From positions 1 through 40,217 of the forward strand of contig JAHFLJ010000007.1 of assembly GCA_023244935.1 (NCBI GenBank): a DNA stretch of 40,217 nucleotides, given 5' to 3'. The notes beneath the pieces are model-generated. The model was not told where the DNA came from, did no database searches, and saw nothing but the letters and a program-made list of their open reading frames with translations. Shown piece by piece: positions 9,085 through 18,450 of the stretch (position 1 is the stretch's first letter; every line of letters starts with the position of its first letter). The translations under genes and the position numbers were made by a program. The stretch comes from Candidatus Liptonbacteria bacterium (GTDB lineage: Bacteria > Patescibacteriota > Minisyncoccia > UBA6257 > 2-01-FULL-56-20).

Positions 9085-9849
9085 TTACTGACGGAAAGTC
9101 GGGGTGGCGTAGCCGACGATGTCGATCGTGACGTGCGCTCGAAAATCTGCTCGTGGCCACTGCGACTTCACCTGAGCCTCAAGGCCCCAGAGCCCGGTGA
9201 ATCCACCGGGAAGTCGCTTCAGAGCGACGAACCCACGGATCTTCCCAACTGCCGTTTCGGGAAACGCTCCTTCGTTCAAGGCGAAAAGGAACGCCCGCTC
9301 TCCATTCATCGGATACCAATCCGGACTGTACGCCGTCCCGATGAAATCGAGAGTGGGGCCGTTATCGCCCCAACTCCACGGGTAGTTGTCCGCTTCCATA
9401 CGGACATCGAGCATGACCACGACTCCCTCCGCCGTCGGATAGGTCACCGACTGCGGAATCGATCCGCCGCACCTGATTCCACCCGGAAGCAGGTACTTGC
9501 GCGTCTCCCCGTTCACGAACGGACCGCCGTCCACTCGCGTATCGACGATGCGACACGGAGCAGTGGGGCGGAGAAACAGATTCTTGGGAACGCCGGCGAG
9601 ACTGATCACGGTGACCAGCCCCCACTTCCCAGCGATCTCTTCGGTGAGCATCGGCGGTACGGTCGACTCGAGAATCTTGATCTCCTGGTTGATGGTGTTG
9701 TCGATGCCGGCGGCGATGATCGCCTCGATGCTCGGAGCGACGGTAACCGTCGCGGGCTCCATCTGCGGAGCGCCGACACGGTCAGTTGCATAGCCGGTCC
9801 CGCTCACGGCGAGCAGAGCCAGAGCGATCAAAACGATGGACTTCTTCAT
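9085..9849 (-). CDS. Secreted hypothetical protein in a GC-rich gene
   Basis: Start MKKSIVLIALALLAVSGTGYA (signal peptide) preceded by aagaggagaagaga; contains FLRPTAPCRIVDTRVDGGPF; own terminator. Track start 9906 is probably too early. Confidence 0.75.
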   Translation of the reverse strand: MKKSIVLIALALLAVSGTGYATDRVGAPQMEPATVTVAPSIEAIIAAGIDNTINQEIKILESTVPPMLTEEIAGKWGLVTVISLAGVPKNLFLRPTAPCRIVDTRVDGGPFVNGETRKYLLPGGIRCGGSIPQSVTYPTAEGVVVMLDVRMEADNYPWSWGDNGPTLDFIGTAYSPDWYPMNGERAFLFALNEGAFPETAVGKIRGFVALKRLPGGFTGLWGLEAQVKSQWPRADFRAHVTIDIVGYATPTFRQ

Positions 9850-10028
9850 TCTCTTCTCCTCTTGTAAATTTCCGAGTGCCCGAGGCACTTCGGATGCTAT
9901 GCGCATATTACTATATTATTTCATTTTAGTCAAGCCACTCGCTGAATTCTACCTAAACCCATGCAACAAAAAACTCGCTCGCTGCCGTTTTAATGAAATT
10001 TCCAAGCTTCTCGCTCGTCAAATATTAT

Positions 10029-10574
10029 ATGCAAAACACAATACTTAAATTTTTATATGGAGCCATAGCAGTTGTCACAGTTTCAACCACCGGAATGGCA
10101 GTAACTAAAATATCTGCCGACTACCAAACCGCTAAGGCAAAAACTACAACTGCCGACGAAAACCAAACGATTTCAAATTTTTCCGAAAAAACAAATTTAA
10201 ACGAAAAATCGGAGAACATCAATCAACTCTCACAAAAGTCAACACAAACCAGTTCCCAAAACGAGCCGGAGTTCACCCTTGCGGAGCTTGCCACGCACGA
10301 CACAGCCGATAGCTGTTATATAGCCCACAATGGCACGGTTTATGACGTAACCAACGTTGCCTCTTGGACCGGATGCAACGACCACGGAGCAACCGGAGGA
10401 ATCGACATAACTCCGATTTTTCCACACCCAATAAGCTACTTAAATCCACTCAATAAAGTCGGCGTCCTCGTCGCTTCTACTGGACAAATAAACAAAAACA
10501 ATCAAAATAATAGTAATCCAATAAAATCTAAGAACGACGATAACGAACACGAAAATTATGAAAGTGACGACTGA
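10029..10574 (+). CDS. Signal-anchored cytochrome b5-like heme-binding protein
   Basis: MQNTILKFLYGAIAVVTVSTTGMAVT signal/anchor, then FTLAELATHDTADSCYIAHNGTVYDVTNVASWTGCNDHGATGGIDITPIFPHPISYLNPLNKVGVLV, cyt-b5-like core with His in NDHG and PHP. Confidence 0.75.
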   Translation: MQNTILKFLYGAIAVVTVSTTGMAVTKISADYQTAKAKTTTADENQTISNFSEKTNLNEKSENINQLSQKSTQTSSQNEPEFTLAELATHDTADSCYIAHNGTVYDVTNVASWTGCNDHGATGGIDITPIFPHPISYLNPLNKVGVLVASTGQINKNNQNNSNPIKSKNDDNEHENYESDD

Positions 10575-11883
10575 CAATTTAATAAATAAAAAAAAGCCAC
10601 AAATTGGCTGGACAATAATATTCGCCATACTTCTTATCGGAATTTCACTATGGATACTTTCCAAGCCGGCAGGTTTCTCTCTAGCCGACGACCCCTGGAA
10701 ATACCTTGGACAATTAACCGGAATTCTTGGCACGATACTCCTCTCGATAGAATATCTACTCTCGACTCGCGCTAAATTTATTGAAAAAATTTTCGGCGGG
10801 CTGGACCGCTCCTATGTAGCGCACCGGCTAATCGGAGGAATCGGATTTGTCTTAATCCTGTATCATCCGTTTTTCCTAAGCTTTGATTCCTCTTCCCTTC
10901 TTAGCGGATTAATGTTGCATTTTCTCCCCGGAGAAGTCTTGTCCTATAATCTTGGGATTTTTGCGCTATATGCATATACCGCTTTAATTTTCCTCACGGT
11001 TTATGTCCGCCTACCATACAATACCTGGAAAAAAACTCACACGTTTATGGGGGTTCCGCTAGTCATCGCCGCCTATCACATATTGACTATTGGAAGTGAT
11101 ATGGAAAATTATCTACCGCTCGAAATATTTATTCTAACCCTAGTTTCCATCGCAATCTGTTCTTATTTGTATAAAAGATTTTTATATGGAAGATTCTCCG
11201 GACAACATAAATATAAGCTTGAAAAAATTAATACCCTCGGAGAAATAGTTGAAATCAACCTAAAACCGGTCGGAGCACCGATGCAATTTATTGCCGGACA
11301 ATATGTATTCATAAAATTTACATCAAATGAAGTTGCTCCGGAACTTCACCCCTTTTCAATATCCTCCGCGCCAGGAGAACCAACAATCCGCATATCAATT
11401 AAAAAATTTGGCAATTTCACAAAATCACTTATTAATCTCAACGAAAATGATAACGTAACGCTCTATGGACCACATGGAGAGTTCGGGACTAAATCTTTAG
11501 AATCCGGGAAGCCGGAGATCTGGATTGCCGGAGGCATAGGAGTCACTCCATTTTTAAGCCTTCTCCGATATTACAGCCGACAAAACTCCGTAAAAAACAT
11601 CACCTTTTTCTATTGCGCCAAAAACACAAATGATTTTACCTATAAAGAAGAAATAAATTCACTCGCCTCTCACCTTGGCGGGATGAAAGTCATTTTTTAT
11701 GAATCCGACAAAAACGGGCATATTAATGGAAATAAAATAGAAGAAATGAGCGATGGTCTTCAAGGTAAAAAAATATTTCTCTGTGGCCCCAAGGGAATGA
11801 TGACTTCTCTCGTATCCGAGTTTGAGTCAAAAAAAATCCACCCACACAATATAATTTTTGAAGACTTCTCATTTTTAGAATGA
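10558..11883 (+). CDS. Ferric-reductase-like transmembrane flavocytochrome (heme-b TM domain plus FAD/NAD(P)H domain)
   Basis: Multi-TM N-terminus with His residues (VAHRLIGG, LYHPFF, KKTHTFMG, AAYHIL); FIAGQYVFIKF, HPFSISSAP (FAD), GGIGVTPFLSLLRYY and FLCGPKGMM (NAD(P)H). Confidence 0.88.
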   Translation: MKVTTDNLINKKKPQIGWTIIFAILLIGISLWILSKPAGFSLADDPWKYLGQLTGILGTILLSIEYLLSTRAKFIEKIFGGLDRSYVAHRLIGGIGFVLILYHPFFLSFDSSSLLSGLMLHFLPGEVLSYNLGIFALYAYTALIFLTVYVRLPYNTWKKTHTFMGVPLVIAAYHILTIGSDMENYLPLEIFILTLVSIAICSYLYKRFLYGRFSGQHKYKLEKINTLGEIVEINLKPVGAPMQFIAGQYVFIKFTSNEVAPELHPFSISSAPGEPTIRISIKKFGNFTKSLINLNENDNVTLYGPHGEFGTKSLESGKPEIWIAGGIGVTPFLSLLRYYSRQNSVKNITFFYCAKNTNDFTYKEEINSLASHLGGMKVIFYESDKNGHINGNKIEEMSDGLQGKKIFLCGPKGMMTSLVSEFESKKIHPHNIIFEDFSFLE

Positions 11884-12167
11884 AAACTATAAGGATATTA
11901 ATTTCAATCGCCGTCGCAAATATCGTGCTAGTTACAGGTCTGGCATATTTTTCTGCGCCGGCCAACCCGCCGAAATCCACAGATTCCCAAAACACGGCGC
12001 AATGCATCATAACCATAAGCGGAATAAAATATGACGTTCAGCCACTCCGCAAAAGTCATTCCGGAGGAGACATTTTTGTCTGTGACACCGACATGACCAA
12101 CATTTTCTTTGGCCAACACGACCAATCTCTGCTTAACAGAAAAATGCAAAAATACCGCCTTCCATAG
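11880..12167 (+). CDS. Minimal membrane-anchored cytochrome b5-like protein
   Basis: 95 aa; N-terminal TM; CIITISGIKYDVQPLRKSHSGGDIFVCDTDMTNIFFGQHDQSLLNRKMQKYRLP matches the HxGG ... D-x-T-x2-F-x2-H ... M-x2-Y pattern of b5 folds; ATGA overlap with the upstream gene. Confidence 0.6.
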   Translation: MKTIRILISIAVANIVLVTGLAYFSAPANPPKSTDSQNTAQCIITISGIKYDVQPLRKSHSGGDIFVCDTDMTNIFFGQHDQSLLNRKMQKYRLP

Positions 12168-12178
12168 GCGGTATTTTT
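12148..12178. terminator. Bidirectional terminator shared by convergent genes
   Basis: aaaaataccgcc-ttccata-ggcggtattttt overlapping the 3' ends of both 11880-12167 (+) and tyrS (-). Confidence 0.85.
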
Positions 12179-13412
12179 ACTTGAAAATAAAAAATTTTCG
12201 TTTGCCGACCCGAATTTTCTCGCCTACTGCAGGCGAATAATCTAAGCCTAATATATCGTCATCCGCCAAATTTCGAACCGATTTTTCGCCAAATAATCTT
12301 CGAATCTCTCCCTTGCTCTCGAATTGTCCGGTCTCGAAAAGTAGTTCCAAGACAGACACGCCGGCTTCTATTTTTATCGCAAAGCAATCTTCGTCTGAAA
12401 TTATCTCTTTAGAAAATTTTCTTTCAAATTTATCCCTCTCTTCCAGCCCCTTCTTTAAATCACCAAATTCCAAAGAAGAGATAAATGTTGCCAGTTGTTT
12501 CTTCGCCTCCATCGGCTCACGCGCGATAAATTCTTTTAGTTCTTCTATTTCGCTTTCGTGCACATCCGCAAAGCTTTTAAAATATATCAAAATTAATTTA
12601 TCCGGAATGCTCATTATCTTCCCAAATTTTTCCTCCGGACTTGCCGTCACCGCAATGTAATTCTCAAAACTCTTGCTCATTTTCCTGCCATCCCCGGAAG
12701 TCCCTTCAAGAATTGGCACAGTAAAAGCAACCTCTTCTTTAAGGCCATAAAACGGCATAATTTGCCTGGCTTGTTGAAAATTTAAAAGCTGATCAACTCC
12801 ACCAACTTCGATATCAGTTTTTAATTCCACCGAATCGATTGCCATAAGTATTCCGTAGCAGACTTCGGATAAACTTACACCCTGACCATTTTTCATTCTG
12901 GTCCTAAAATCATCCCTTTGTATAGCATCTGACAAATTAATTCTTTCCAAAATTCCAAAAAAATCACTTAACTTAACTTTCTCCAGCCAATCTGCATTAT
13001 GATGAATCTTCAGCTTGCCGGTTTTAATATATCTATCAACCTGAGCAATATAAGTTTTATAGTTATCTTTAATGTCGGCGTCAGTTAAAGACTTTCTGGA
13101 AGTTGTCCTTCCGGAAGGATCTCCAACTTTGGCGGTGAAATCTCCGATTATTAAATGAATTCTATGCCCGGCACGTAAAAACTGCCGCAAAACCATAACC
13201 GGAACCAAATGTCCTAAATGAATATCTTTTCCGGTTGGATCTATTCCCAGTTTAATGTTTAATTTTCTGCCGGATTGGAGAACCTCTCTTAAAGAATCTT
13301 TGGATAAAATCTGTTCCGCTTTTGGCATTAAAAATCCCAAAAACTCTTCGGGTGAAATTTTGTCCCAAGACTCTTTGCTTCTCTCTAGATATTTTTCGTC
13401 AAATCTTTTCAT
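12177..13412 (-). CDS. tyrS: Tyrosyl-tRNA synthetase
   Basis: KLGIDPTGKDIHLGHLVPVMVLRQF, GGVDQLLNFQQARQIM, GRKMSKSFENYI, C-terminal S4-like domain. Confidence 0.94.
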   Translation of the reverse strand: MKRFDEKYLERSKESWDKISPEEFLGFLMPKAEQILSKDSLREVLQSGRKLNIKLGIDPTGKDIHLGHLVPVMVLRQFLRAGHRIHLIIGDFTAKVGDPSGRTTSRKSLTDADIKDNYKTYIAQVDRYIKTGKLKIHHNADWLEKVKLSDFFGILERINLSDAIQRDDFRTRMKNGQGVSLSEVCYGILMAIDSVELKTDIEVGGVDQLLNFQQARQIMPFYGLKEEVAFTVPILEGTSGDGRKMSKSFENYIAVTASPEEKFGKIMSIPDKLILIYFKSFADVHESEIEELKEFIAREPMEAKKQLATFISSLEFGDLKKGLEERDKFERKFSKEIISDEDCFAIKIEAGVSVLELLFETGQFESKGEIRRLFGEKSVRNLADDDILGLDYSPAVGEKIRVGKRKFFIFK

Positions 13413-13438
13413 TCAAATGTCTACAAATTATATCAAAA

Positions 13439-14140
13439 CTATAGATGATATACCACGTCCTTCCTTTCAACTACCACCTCCCAACCCTTACGTTTAGCGT
13501 GAGTATATAGCTTACTGTTTGGGTTAAAACAAATTGGTCGATCCACCATTCTAAGAAGCGGAATATCGCTTTCCGAATCCCCCACGCCGACCGAGCTCTT
13601 CAAGCTTAACCCTTCCGTTTTTACCGCCAACTCCACTACTTTTGATTTGTCATTAACCAAATCCAAAAACAAAACTTTATTCTCAAATCGACCTTCGTCG
13701 GTGATTTTATAAATTCTTCCATAAACCTTGTTAAATCCTAAACTATGCGCAAAAACCTCAACAATCTCTTTTGGCGAATTTGAAATCGCCACCAAATAAT
13801 ATTTTTTCTTTTTTAACTCTTTAATCAAGTCTCGCGTGTATCGATAAACCCGATTTTTATGAAACGAAACCACCTTCTCCGCCACCTTCTCAAATTCCGA
13901 ATATTTCACTCCGGCAATATATTTATTATACGCGCGGATAACCGCCCAAATATATTTATCGTAAGTATCCTTTCTATCCAGCCAGCGCCTAAACGCTCCG
14001 GCATAAATATCCTTCGCGCCTTGCGGAAAAATTCCCTCTTGAATTAAACTTTCGGTAAGCTCAATCAAAAGACTGGAACGAAAGATTGTTCCGTCAATAT
14101 CGAAAAATGCCACTTTTTGCTTACTCTTAGTTCCCTTCAT
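13439..14140 (-). CDS. HAD-superfamily (SerB-like) hydrolase
   Basis: FFDIDGTIFRSSL, LVAISNSPKEIV, VGVGDSESDIPLLRMV; start probably MKGTKSK at 14140 rather than 14284. Confidence 0.85.
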   Translation of the reverse strand: MKGTKSKQKVAFFDIDGTIFRSSLLIELTESLIQEGIFPQGAKDIYAGAFRRWLDRKDTYDKYIWAVIRAYNKYIAGVKYSEFEKVAEKVVSFHKNRVYRYTRDLIKELKKKKYYLVAISNSPKEIVEVFAHSLGFNKVYGRIYKITDEGRFENKVLFLDLVNDKSKVVELAVKTEGLSLKSSVGVGDSESDIPLLRMVDRPICFNPNSKLYTHAKRKGWEVVVERKDVVYHL

Positions 14141-14255
14141 TTTTCGTCTAAACCTTAATTCTATTATATCATAAACTTTTGCCGATTGTGGCAAATCCTC
14201 AAATCTTTCCGTAAATCTATTTTGTATAACGGTCATACAACAATATCGACAAAAC

Positions 14256-15242
14256 CTACCTACCGTCAACACCGAACCTCGCAACCTCCTGCTTAATCAT
14301 CTGAAAAACTTTGTCCTCTTTTACATATTCATATAAAGCCCCCACATCAACCAACGATTCGCCGTTCCTATCCACCGCTGATTTTTTTTCGTTAAAAATT
14401 GTATCTATTTTTCTAGCCGCTTTATCGTAAATCCCCACCTCCTTGCCTCGATTCGTTTTTCTACAGTAATCGGCAAATGCATGAAGCTGAATAGACATCT
14501 CCAACAATATCACCATCTGGAAAAGTGATTTTGCAAAAGCATCTTGCGCCTCCGCAAATCTCTGCTTTGCGCCGGGATCTTTAACTTTCTGCGCGCGCAA
14601 ATAATCTTTCCGCGAAATAAAATTATAAACAACCTCTGCGGCCTTCTTCATTCCCTCACCGTCCACTCCGACAATCACCCTCGGAACTTTTGATAATTTC
14701 CCCTCGTATGTCTCGCTTTTAAAATATTTTACTTCCGAAAGTGTTTCCAGCTGAATCGATTTCTTAATCTTTGAAAATTTATCCGCGACACTATCTGCGC
14801 TTTGGGTTACATCCACACCAAAAACCATGTGCGAATCTGAAATCTCCTCGGTAAAGGTTATTATCCCATCAATCTTATTGGCAATGTCATCATACCGAGA
14901 AGACTTTTGTATCTCCGCGTCACCTCCCATCCAATCTCCCTCGTCAATTCCCTCAAATATTATTTCTTCAAAAAGTTCTCCGCGCCTTCTGCCCTTGGCT
15001 AATTCCGGATTTCGTTCTTCTTCCGCCCTAAAAATAGCCTCCATTTTCCCGACGTATTCTAAATCCCGGTCAACTATATCTTTTGAATAATATGAAAAAT
15101 CTCGTGGGTTTATCCTATCCTCCCCGCCGGAATTACGTTTTTTTTGCACTAAAACGTCATATAATTTTTCTTCGATTTCCGACATTCGCAACTCGCGCGC
15201 GTCCGCTTCTATTAAATTTTTCCCTCCAAAAGACTTTTCCAT
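14256..15242 (-). CDS. Hypothetical protein, possible PD-(D/E)XK-like core
   Basis: 328 aa; RRGELFEEIIFEGIDEGDW...SSRYDDIANKIDGIITF...VFGVDVTQSADSVADKFSKIKKSI. Confidence 0.65.
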   Translation of the reverse strand: MEKSFGGKNLIEADARELRMSEIEEKLYDVLVQKKRNSGGEDRINPRDFSYYSKDIVDRDLEYVGKMEAIFRAEEERNPELAKGRRRGELFEEIIFEGIDEGDWMGGDAEIQKSSRYDDIANKIDGIITFTEEISDSHMVFGVDVTQSADSVADKFSKIKKSIQLETLSEVKYFKSETYEGKLSKVPRVIVGVDGEGMKKAAEVVYNFISRKDYLRAQKVKDPGAKQRFAEAQDAFAKSLFQMVILLEMSIQLHAFADYCRKTNRGKEVGIYDKAARKIDTIFNEKKSAVDRNGESLVDVGALYEYVKEDKVFQMIKQEVARFGVDGR

Positions 15243-15243
15243 T

Positions 15244-16524
15244 TTATTTATTAAATAACGAATAGAACATAGCCACAGACGAAGCCAACATAATCACAAA
15301 AGTCAGCCAAACAAACACGTTCGATAACAATGAGCTTTTCCATTCACCCATAATTTTTTTATTATTCGCAACTCGCGCGATAATAAATATAAGCGGAACC
15401 GCCACAAGCCCGTTAAACACCGCGGTAAATACCAAAGCTTTAATCGGATCTATCCCAATAAAATTAATCGCCAATCCCACAAGCGTCGCAATTGTAATTA
15501 TTCCATAAAACCCATGAGCTCTTTTTAGTTTTAAATTTAAACCCTCTTTCCAGTTTAACGCCTCAGAAAGCGCGTAGGATGCCGAGCCGGACAAAACTGG
15601 AACCGCCAAAAGACCAAGACCGATAATTCCTGTCGCGAAAATAAGCTTAGCTAAATAACCGGCATTAGGAAAAGTTTGCACCAAAGGCTCCAGAGCCTTG
15701 GCCGCATCCGCGGCAGTTTCTATATTGTTTATTCCCGCAGAAAATAAAACTGTCCCGGCAACCACAATAATCGCCCAGGTGGCAAGTTGCGTAAAAATCA
15801 TCCCGACAAAATTATCAGTCCGCATATTCTTCATAAACTTTCCGGTCAAAGTCGGCGGAGCATTACGATGAGTCAGTCTTTTTTCTTTTTCCTCCTCCAC
15901 TTCTTCACTGGCCTCCCAAAAAAACATATAAGGAGAAATCGTCGTCCCTAATACTCCGGTGATTATAAAGAAAAATGAAAATGAAAATTCAAAATGCGGA
16001 ACGAAAGTCGCTCGTATAATTTCTCCCCAAGGATGGCTTATTAAAATCAACGTTAGCGGATATGCCAAAAGCGAAAGTGCCAGCCACTTCAAAATTTTCG
16101 CGTAATTTTTATATGAAACAAAAATTTCCAAAATTAAGACTATTGCCGTAAACATTATAGCCAGCAACGGGAACCCAATCGGTAAAACCAAATTTGCCGC
16201 CTCCGCCATAGCTCCAATATCCGCCCCAATATTTATTGTATTTGCAACCACCACCAAAAAAACCGTAAAATATAAAAGTTTTTTACTGTAATTTTCTTTA
16301 ATCACTTTCGCAATCCCCTTACCGGTAACCGCGCCAATCCTAGCGCAAGCCTCCTGGATGGAAACCATTAGCGGTAAAATAAAAATCGTAGTCCAAAGTT
16401 GCCCGTAACCAAATTGAGCACCGGTTTGAGTATACGTAGCAATTCCGGACGGATCATCATCTGCCGCTCCGGTAATCACTCCCGGCCCTAATTTTTTAAA
16501 AAATCTTCGTATTCCTCTAAACAT
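15244..16524 (-). CDS. NRAMP/SLC11-related metal ion transporter
   Basis: FKKLGPGVITGAADDDPSGIATYTQTGAQFGYGQLW, multi-TM, TTISPYMFFWEASEEVEEE. Confidence 0.88.
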   Translation of the reverse strand: MFRGIRRFFKKLGPGVITGAADDDPSGIATYTQTGAQFGYGQLWTTIFILPLMVSIQEACARIGAVTGKGIAKVIKENYSKKLLYFTVFLVVVANTINIGADIGAMAEAANLVLPIGFPLLAIMFTAIVLILEIFVSYKNYAKILKWLALSLLAYPLTLILISHPWGEIIRATFVPHFEFSFSFFFIITGVLGTTISPYMFFWEASEEVEEEKEKRLTHRNAPPTLTGKFMKNMRTDNFVGMIFTQLATWAIIVVAGTVLFSAGINNIETAADAAKALEPLVQTFPNAGYLAKLIFATGIIGLGLLAVPVLSGSASYALSEALNWKEGLNLKLKRAHGFYGIITIATLVGLAINFIGIDPIKALVFTAVFNGLVAVPLIFIIARVANNKKIMGEWKSSLLSNVFVWLTFVIMLASSVAMFYSLFNK

Positions 16525-16581
16525 AATTCTTTATTCAAGAATTATAACATAAAACAACTAATTATAGATTCTCTCCATAAC

Positions 16582-16607
16582 AAAAAAATCTCCCGCCTTA
16601 GCGGGAG
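16582..16607 (-). terminator. Rho-independent terminator
   Basis: aaaaaaatctcccgccttagcgggaga, directly 3' of 16620-16940 (-). Confidence 0.75.
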
Positions 16608-16619
16608 AAAAGAAAAAAA

Positions 16620-16940
16620 CTACCTACGACCGCAACAAATGGGTCGAGCCTGAGTGAGAGCATCGAGAGCCACGGGGTGGATATTCACCACGTGGACGAC
16701 GACCTTCAAATCACTCCTGGAGGCCTCCATGACCTCGCGGGCCAGCTCGGCGATCTCCTCATCGTTGGTCGCGAGTGCCTCCTCGCAGAGGAGGCAGATG
16801 TCCTCCGGACTCGGGTACTTCGCGGGGAGATTCTCCTGAGGGACGAACCGACCCCTCTTGCCGACGGAAACCACAGGCTCCCCCAAGCCTTCCGTCTCCT
16901 GAACGAAAAAAGCTGTTGACCGAGAATGCTTATTTCCCAT
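16620..16940 (-). CDS. Small GC-rich hypothetical protein
   Basis: 106 aa; preceded by gaaggaggatct-ATG and TTGACA...TTTAAT promoter; followed by a terminator. Confidence 0.65.
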   Translation of the reverse strand: MGNKHSRSTAFFVQETEGLGEPVVSVGKRGRFVPQENLPAKYPSPEDICLLCEEALATNDEEIAELAREVMEASRSDLKVVVHVVNIHPVALDALTQARPICCGRR

Positions 16941-16999
16941 AGATCCTCCTTCAATGAACGTATCCTAATTAAAAACTTATTTTAGCTATATGTCAAATT

Positions 17000-17587
17000 T
17001 TAACCCTTAATCCTAAAATATTTACTAACTCCGACGGACGGCTGTGCCGTCATCGGCTCCCCCGTTCTACGCTCGGCATAATTTACCAGAATAACCCCAT
17101 TACTCACCGAAATATTTTGCGGAGCAATTCTATCTCCTAAATATATACTATTTGTTCCCAAAACTTTTCCGGAAGATTCATCCGCTAAACCAACGGCAAC
17201 ATAATAAAAGATTCCACTACCGCCACCATCCTGAGAAATGAGCATGGCATAATCGTCAATTCCGTCTCCATCCAAATCCCCTTTTTGCGGAGCTCCGAAA
17301 ACTCGTACCACCGACTTCGTGGCCGAACCGGGAGCAACTGCTTCCTCAGCAACTCCATTCCGCAAAGTAACTTGCTTTCCGTCTATAGAATATGTCGCAT
17401 TCAAAGGATCCATCTCTACTGTCGCAATCATTCTATTAGCCAAGCGAGGAGAAATATCTCCAATCGATAAAACATAATTTTTCAAAATGGATAACTCGAT
17501 TATCTGCCACCACGAAAAAACAATTACCAACATAAGCAAACCAACAATCATCGCGTCTTTACTTTTTCTATTTAAATTTAATTTCAT
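17000..17587 (-). CDS. Membrane-anchored hypothetical protein, paralog of 19148-19729
   Basis: 195 aa; N-terminal TM; NATYSIDGKQVTLRNGVAEEAVAPGSATKSVVRVFG...DLDGDGIDDYAMLISQDGGGSGIFYYVAV...YLGDRIAPQNISV...VNYAERRTGEPMTAQPSVG. Confidence 0.75.
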   Translation of the reverse strand: MKLNLNRKSKDAMIVGLLMLVIVFSWWQIIELSILKNYVLSIGDISPRLANRMIATVEMDPLNATYSIDGKQVTLRNGVAEEAVAPGSATKSVVRVFGAPQKGDLDGDGIDDYAMLISQDGGGSGIFYYVAVGLADESSGKVLGTNSIYLGDRIAPQNISVSNGVILVNYAERRTGEPMTAQPSVGVSKYFRIKG

Positions 17588-17631
17588 TTTTTTATTATCT
17601 ATCCTATTTACCTTGAGCCCTGTCGAGTGGT

Positions 17632-17824
17632 CTATCCAGAACCTTCCGAAAGAATCCTTTCAACTAACTGTATAATTTCACTAACGTGTCTATTAATGAT
17701 ACTCGGCTCCCAATCCTGCATCCTGGCAATGAGCAACATAAAAACATATGGCCAATGCGTCCCGCACCATAACTGGAGTAACCGAATCGTCATTATTCAA
17801 ATCAACCCCATAGATGGTAGTCAT
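17632..17824 (-). pseudogene. Frameshifted small ORF
   Basis: ATG at 17824 gives MTTIYGVDLNNDDSVTPVMVRDALAICFYVAHCQDAGLGAEYH*; a +1 frame continues as SIINRHVSEIIQLVERILSEGSG* ending at 17632. Confidence 0.4.
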
Positions 17825-18011
17825 CTGTCCTAATTATATGCCAAATTACCAAAGCGCAATAGCCGGCATGTTGAAAAACATTTGCCTATCATTCCGGTCT
17901 CTAACCCTTCCCCAATATGCCATCTCAGCTTTAATCCGAGATTCAGTTTGAATTTTTTGTATCCCACATTTTATTCGTATAATTCGTACAAATTCGTAAT
18001 TTCTTAATCAT

Positions 18012-18044
18012 AAAAAAACACCCTATCCGCAACAACGGACAGGG
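18012..18044 (-). terminator. Rho-independent terminator
   Basis: aaaaaaacaccctatccg-caacaa-cggacagggc 3' of 18045-18269 (-). Confidence 0.65.
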
Positions 18045-18269
18045 CTAACTACCGATTGCCAGTCTCCTATCGCTATCTTCTCCGGCAAGCTTTCCCATCT
18101 CATATCCCAAAGAGTAACAGGGATCATCTGGATAAAGACAGAAACTACCTCTGAACCCGTGATTCCAGCCCCTGTGCCACTTTGGCAAATTATATGATTC
18201 CCTAGACGGAAACGGACAGCGCGCGTCATGATTTGGATCTTCAAAATTACAATAATGGCACCGCCCCAT
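18045..18269 (-). CDS. Small Cys/His-rich hypothetical protein
   Basis: 74 aa MGRCHYCNFEDPNHDARCPF...GYEMGKLAGED; preceded by acggaggaggcggcgg-ATG. Confidence 0.55.
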   Translation of the reverse strand: MGRCHYCNFEDPNHDARCPFPSRESYNLPKWHRGWNHGFRGSFCLYPDDPCYSLGYEMGKLAGEDSDRRLAIGS

Positions 18270-18313
18270 CCGCCGCCTCCTCCGTTTGCTGTGCTAATTA
18301 AATCTTATGCCGA

Positions 18314-18352
18314 TTAAAAAAACTATCAACCTGCGTGGTTAATAGTTTTTTT
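18314..18352. terminator. Terminator-like hairpin
   Basis: aaaaaaactatcaacctgcgtggttaatagttttttt. Confidence 0.5.
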
Positions 18353-18450
18353 ATTTTGTCTATGCTCGTCATTCCGGCCTCCGAGCCGGAATCTAGCTTT
18401 CATGTTTTACGTTCCACCTTCCGCATCCCACGTTCCAAGTTACACGTCTT

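Noticed and set aside
9133-9867. 244-aa plus-strand ORF antisense to the GC-rich secreted gene (also 9197-9385, 9362-9625, 9497-9793, 9606-9791)
   Set aside because: Shadow ORFs from GC-rich codon structure; no signal peptide, domain or SD, while the minus-strand ORF has all context signals.
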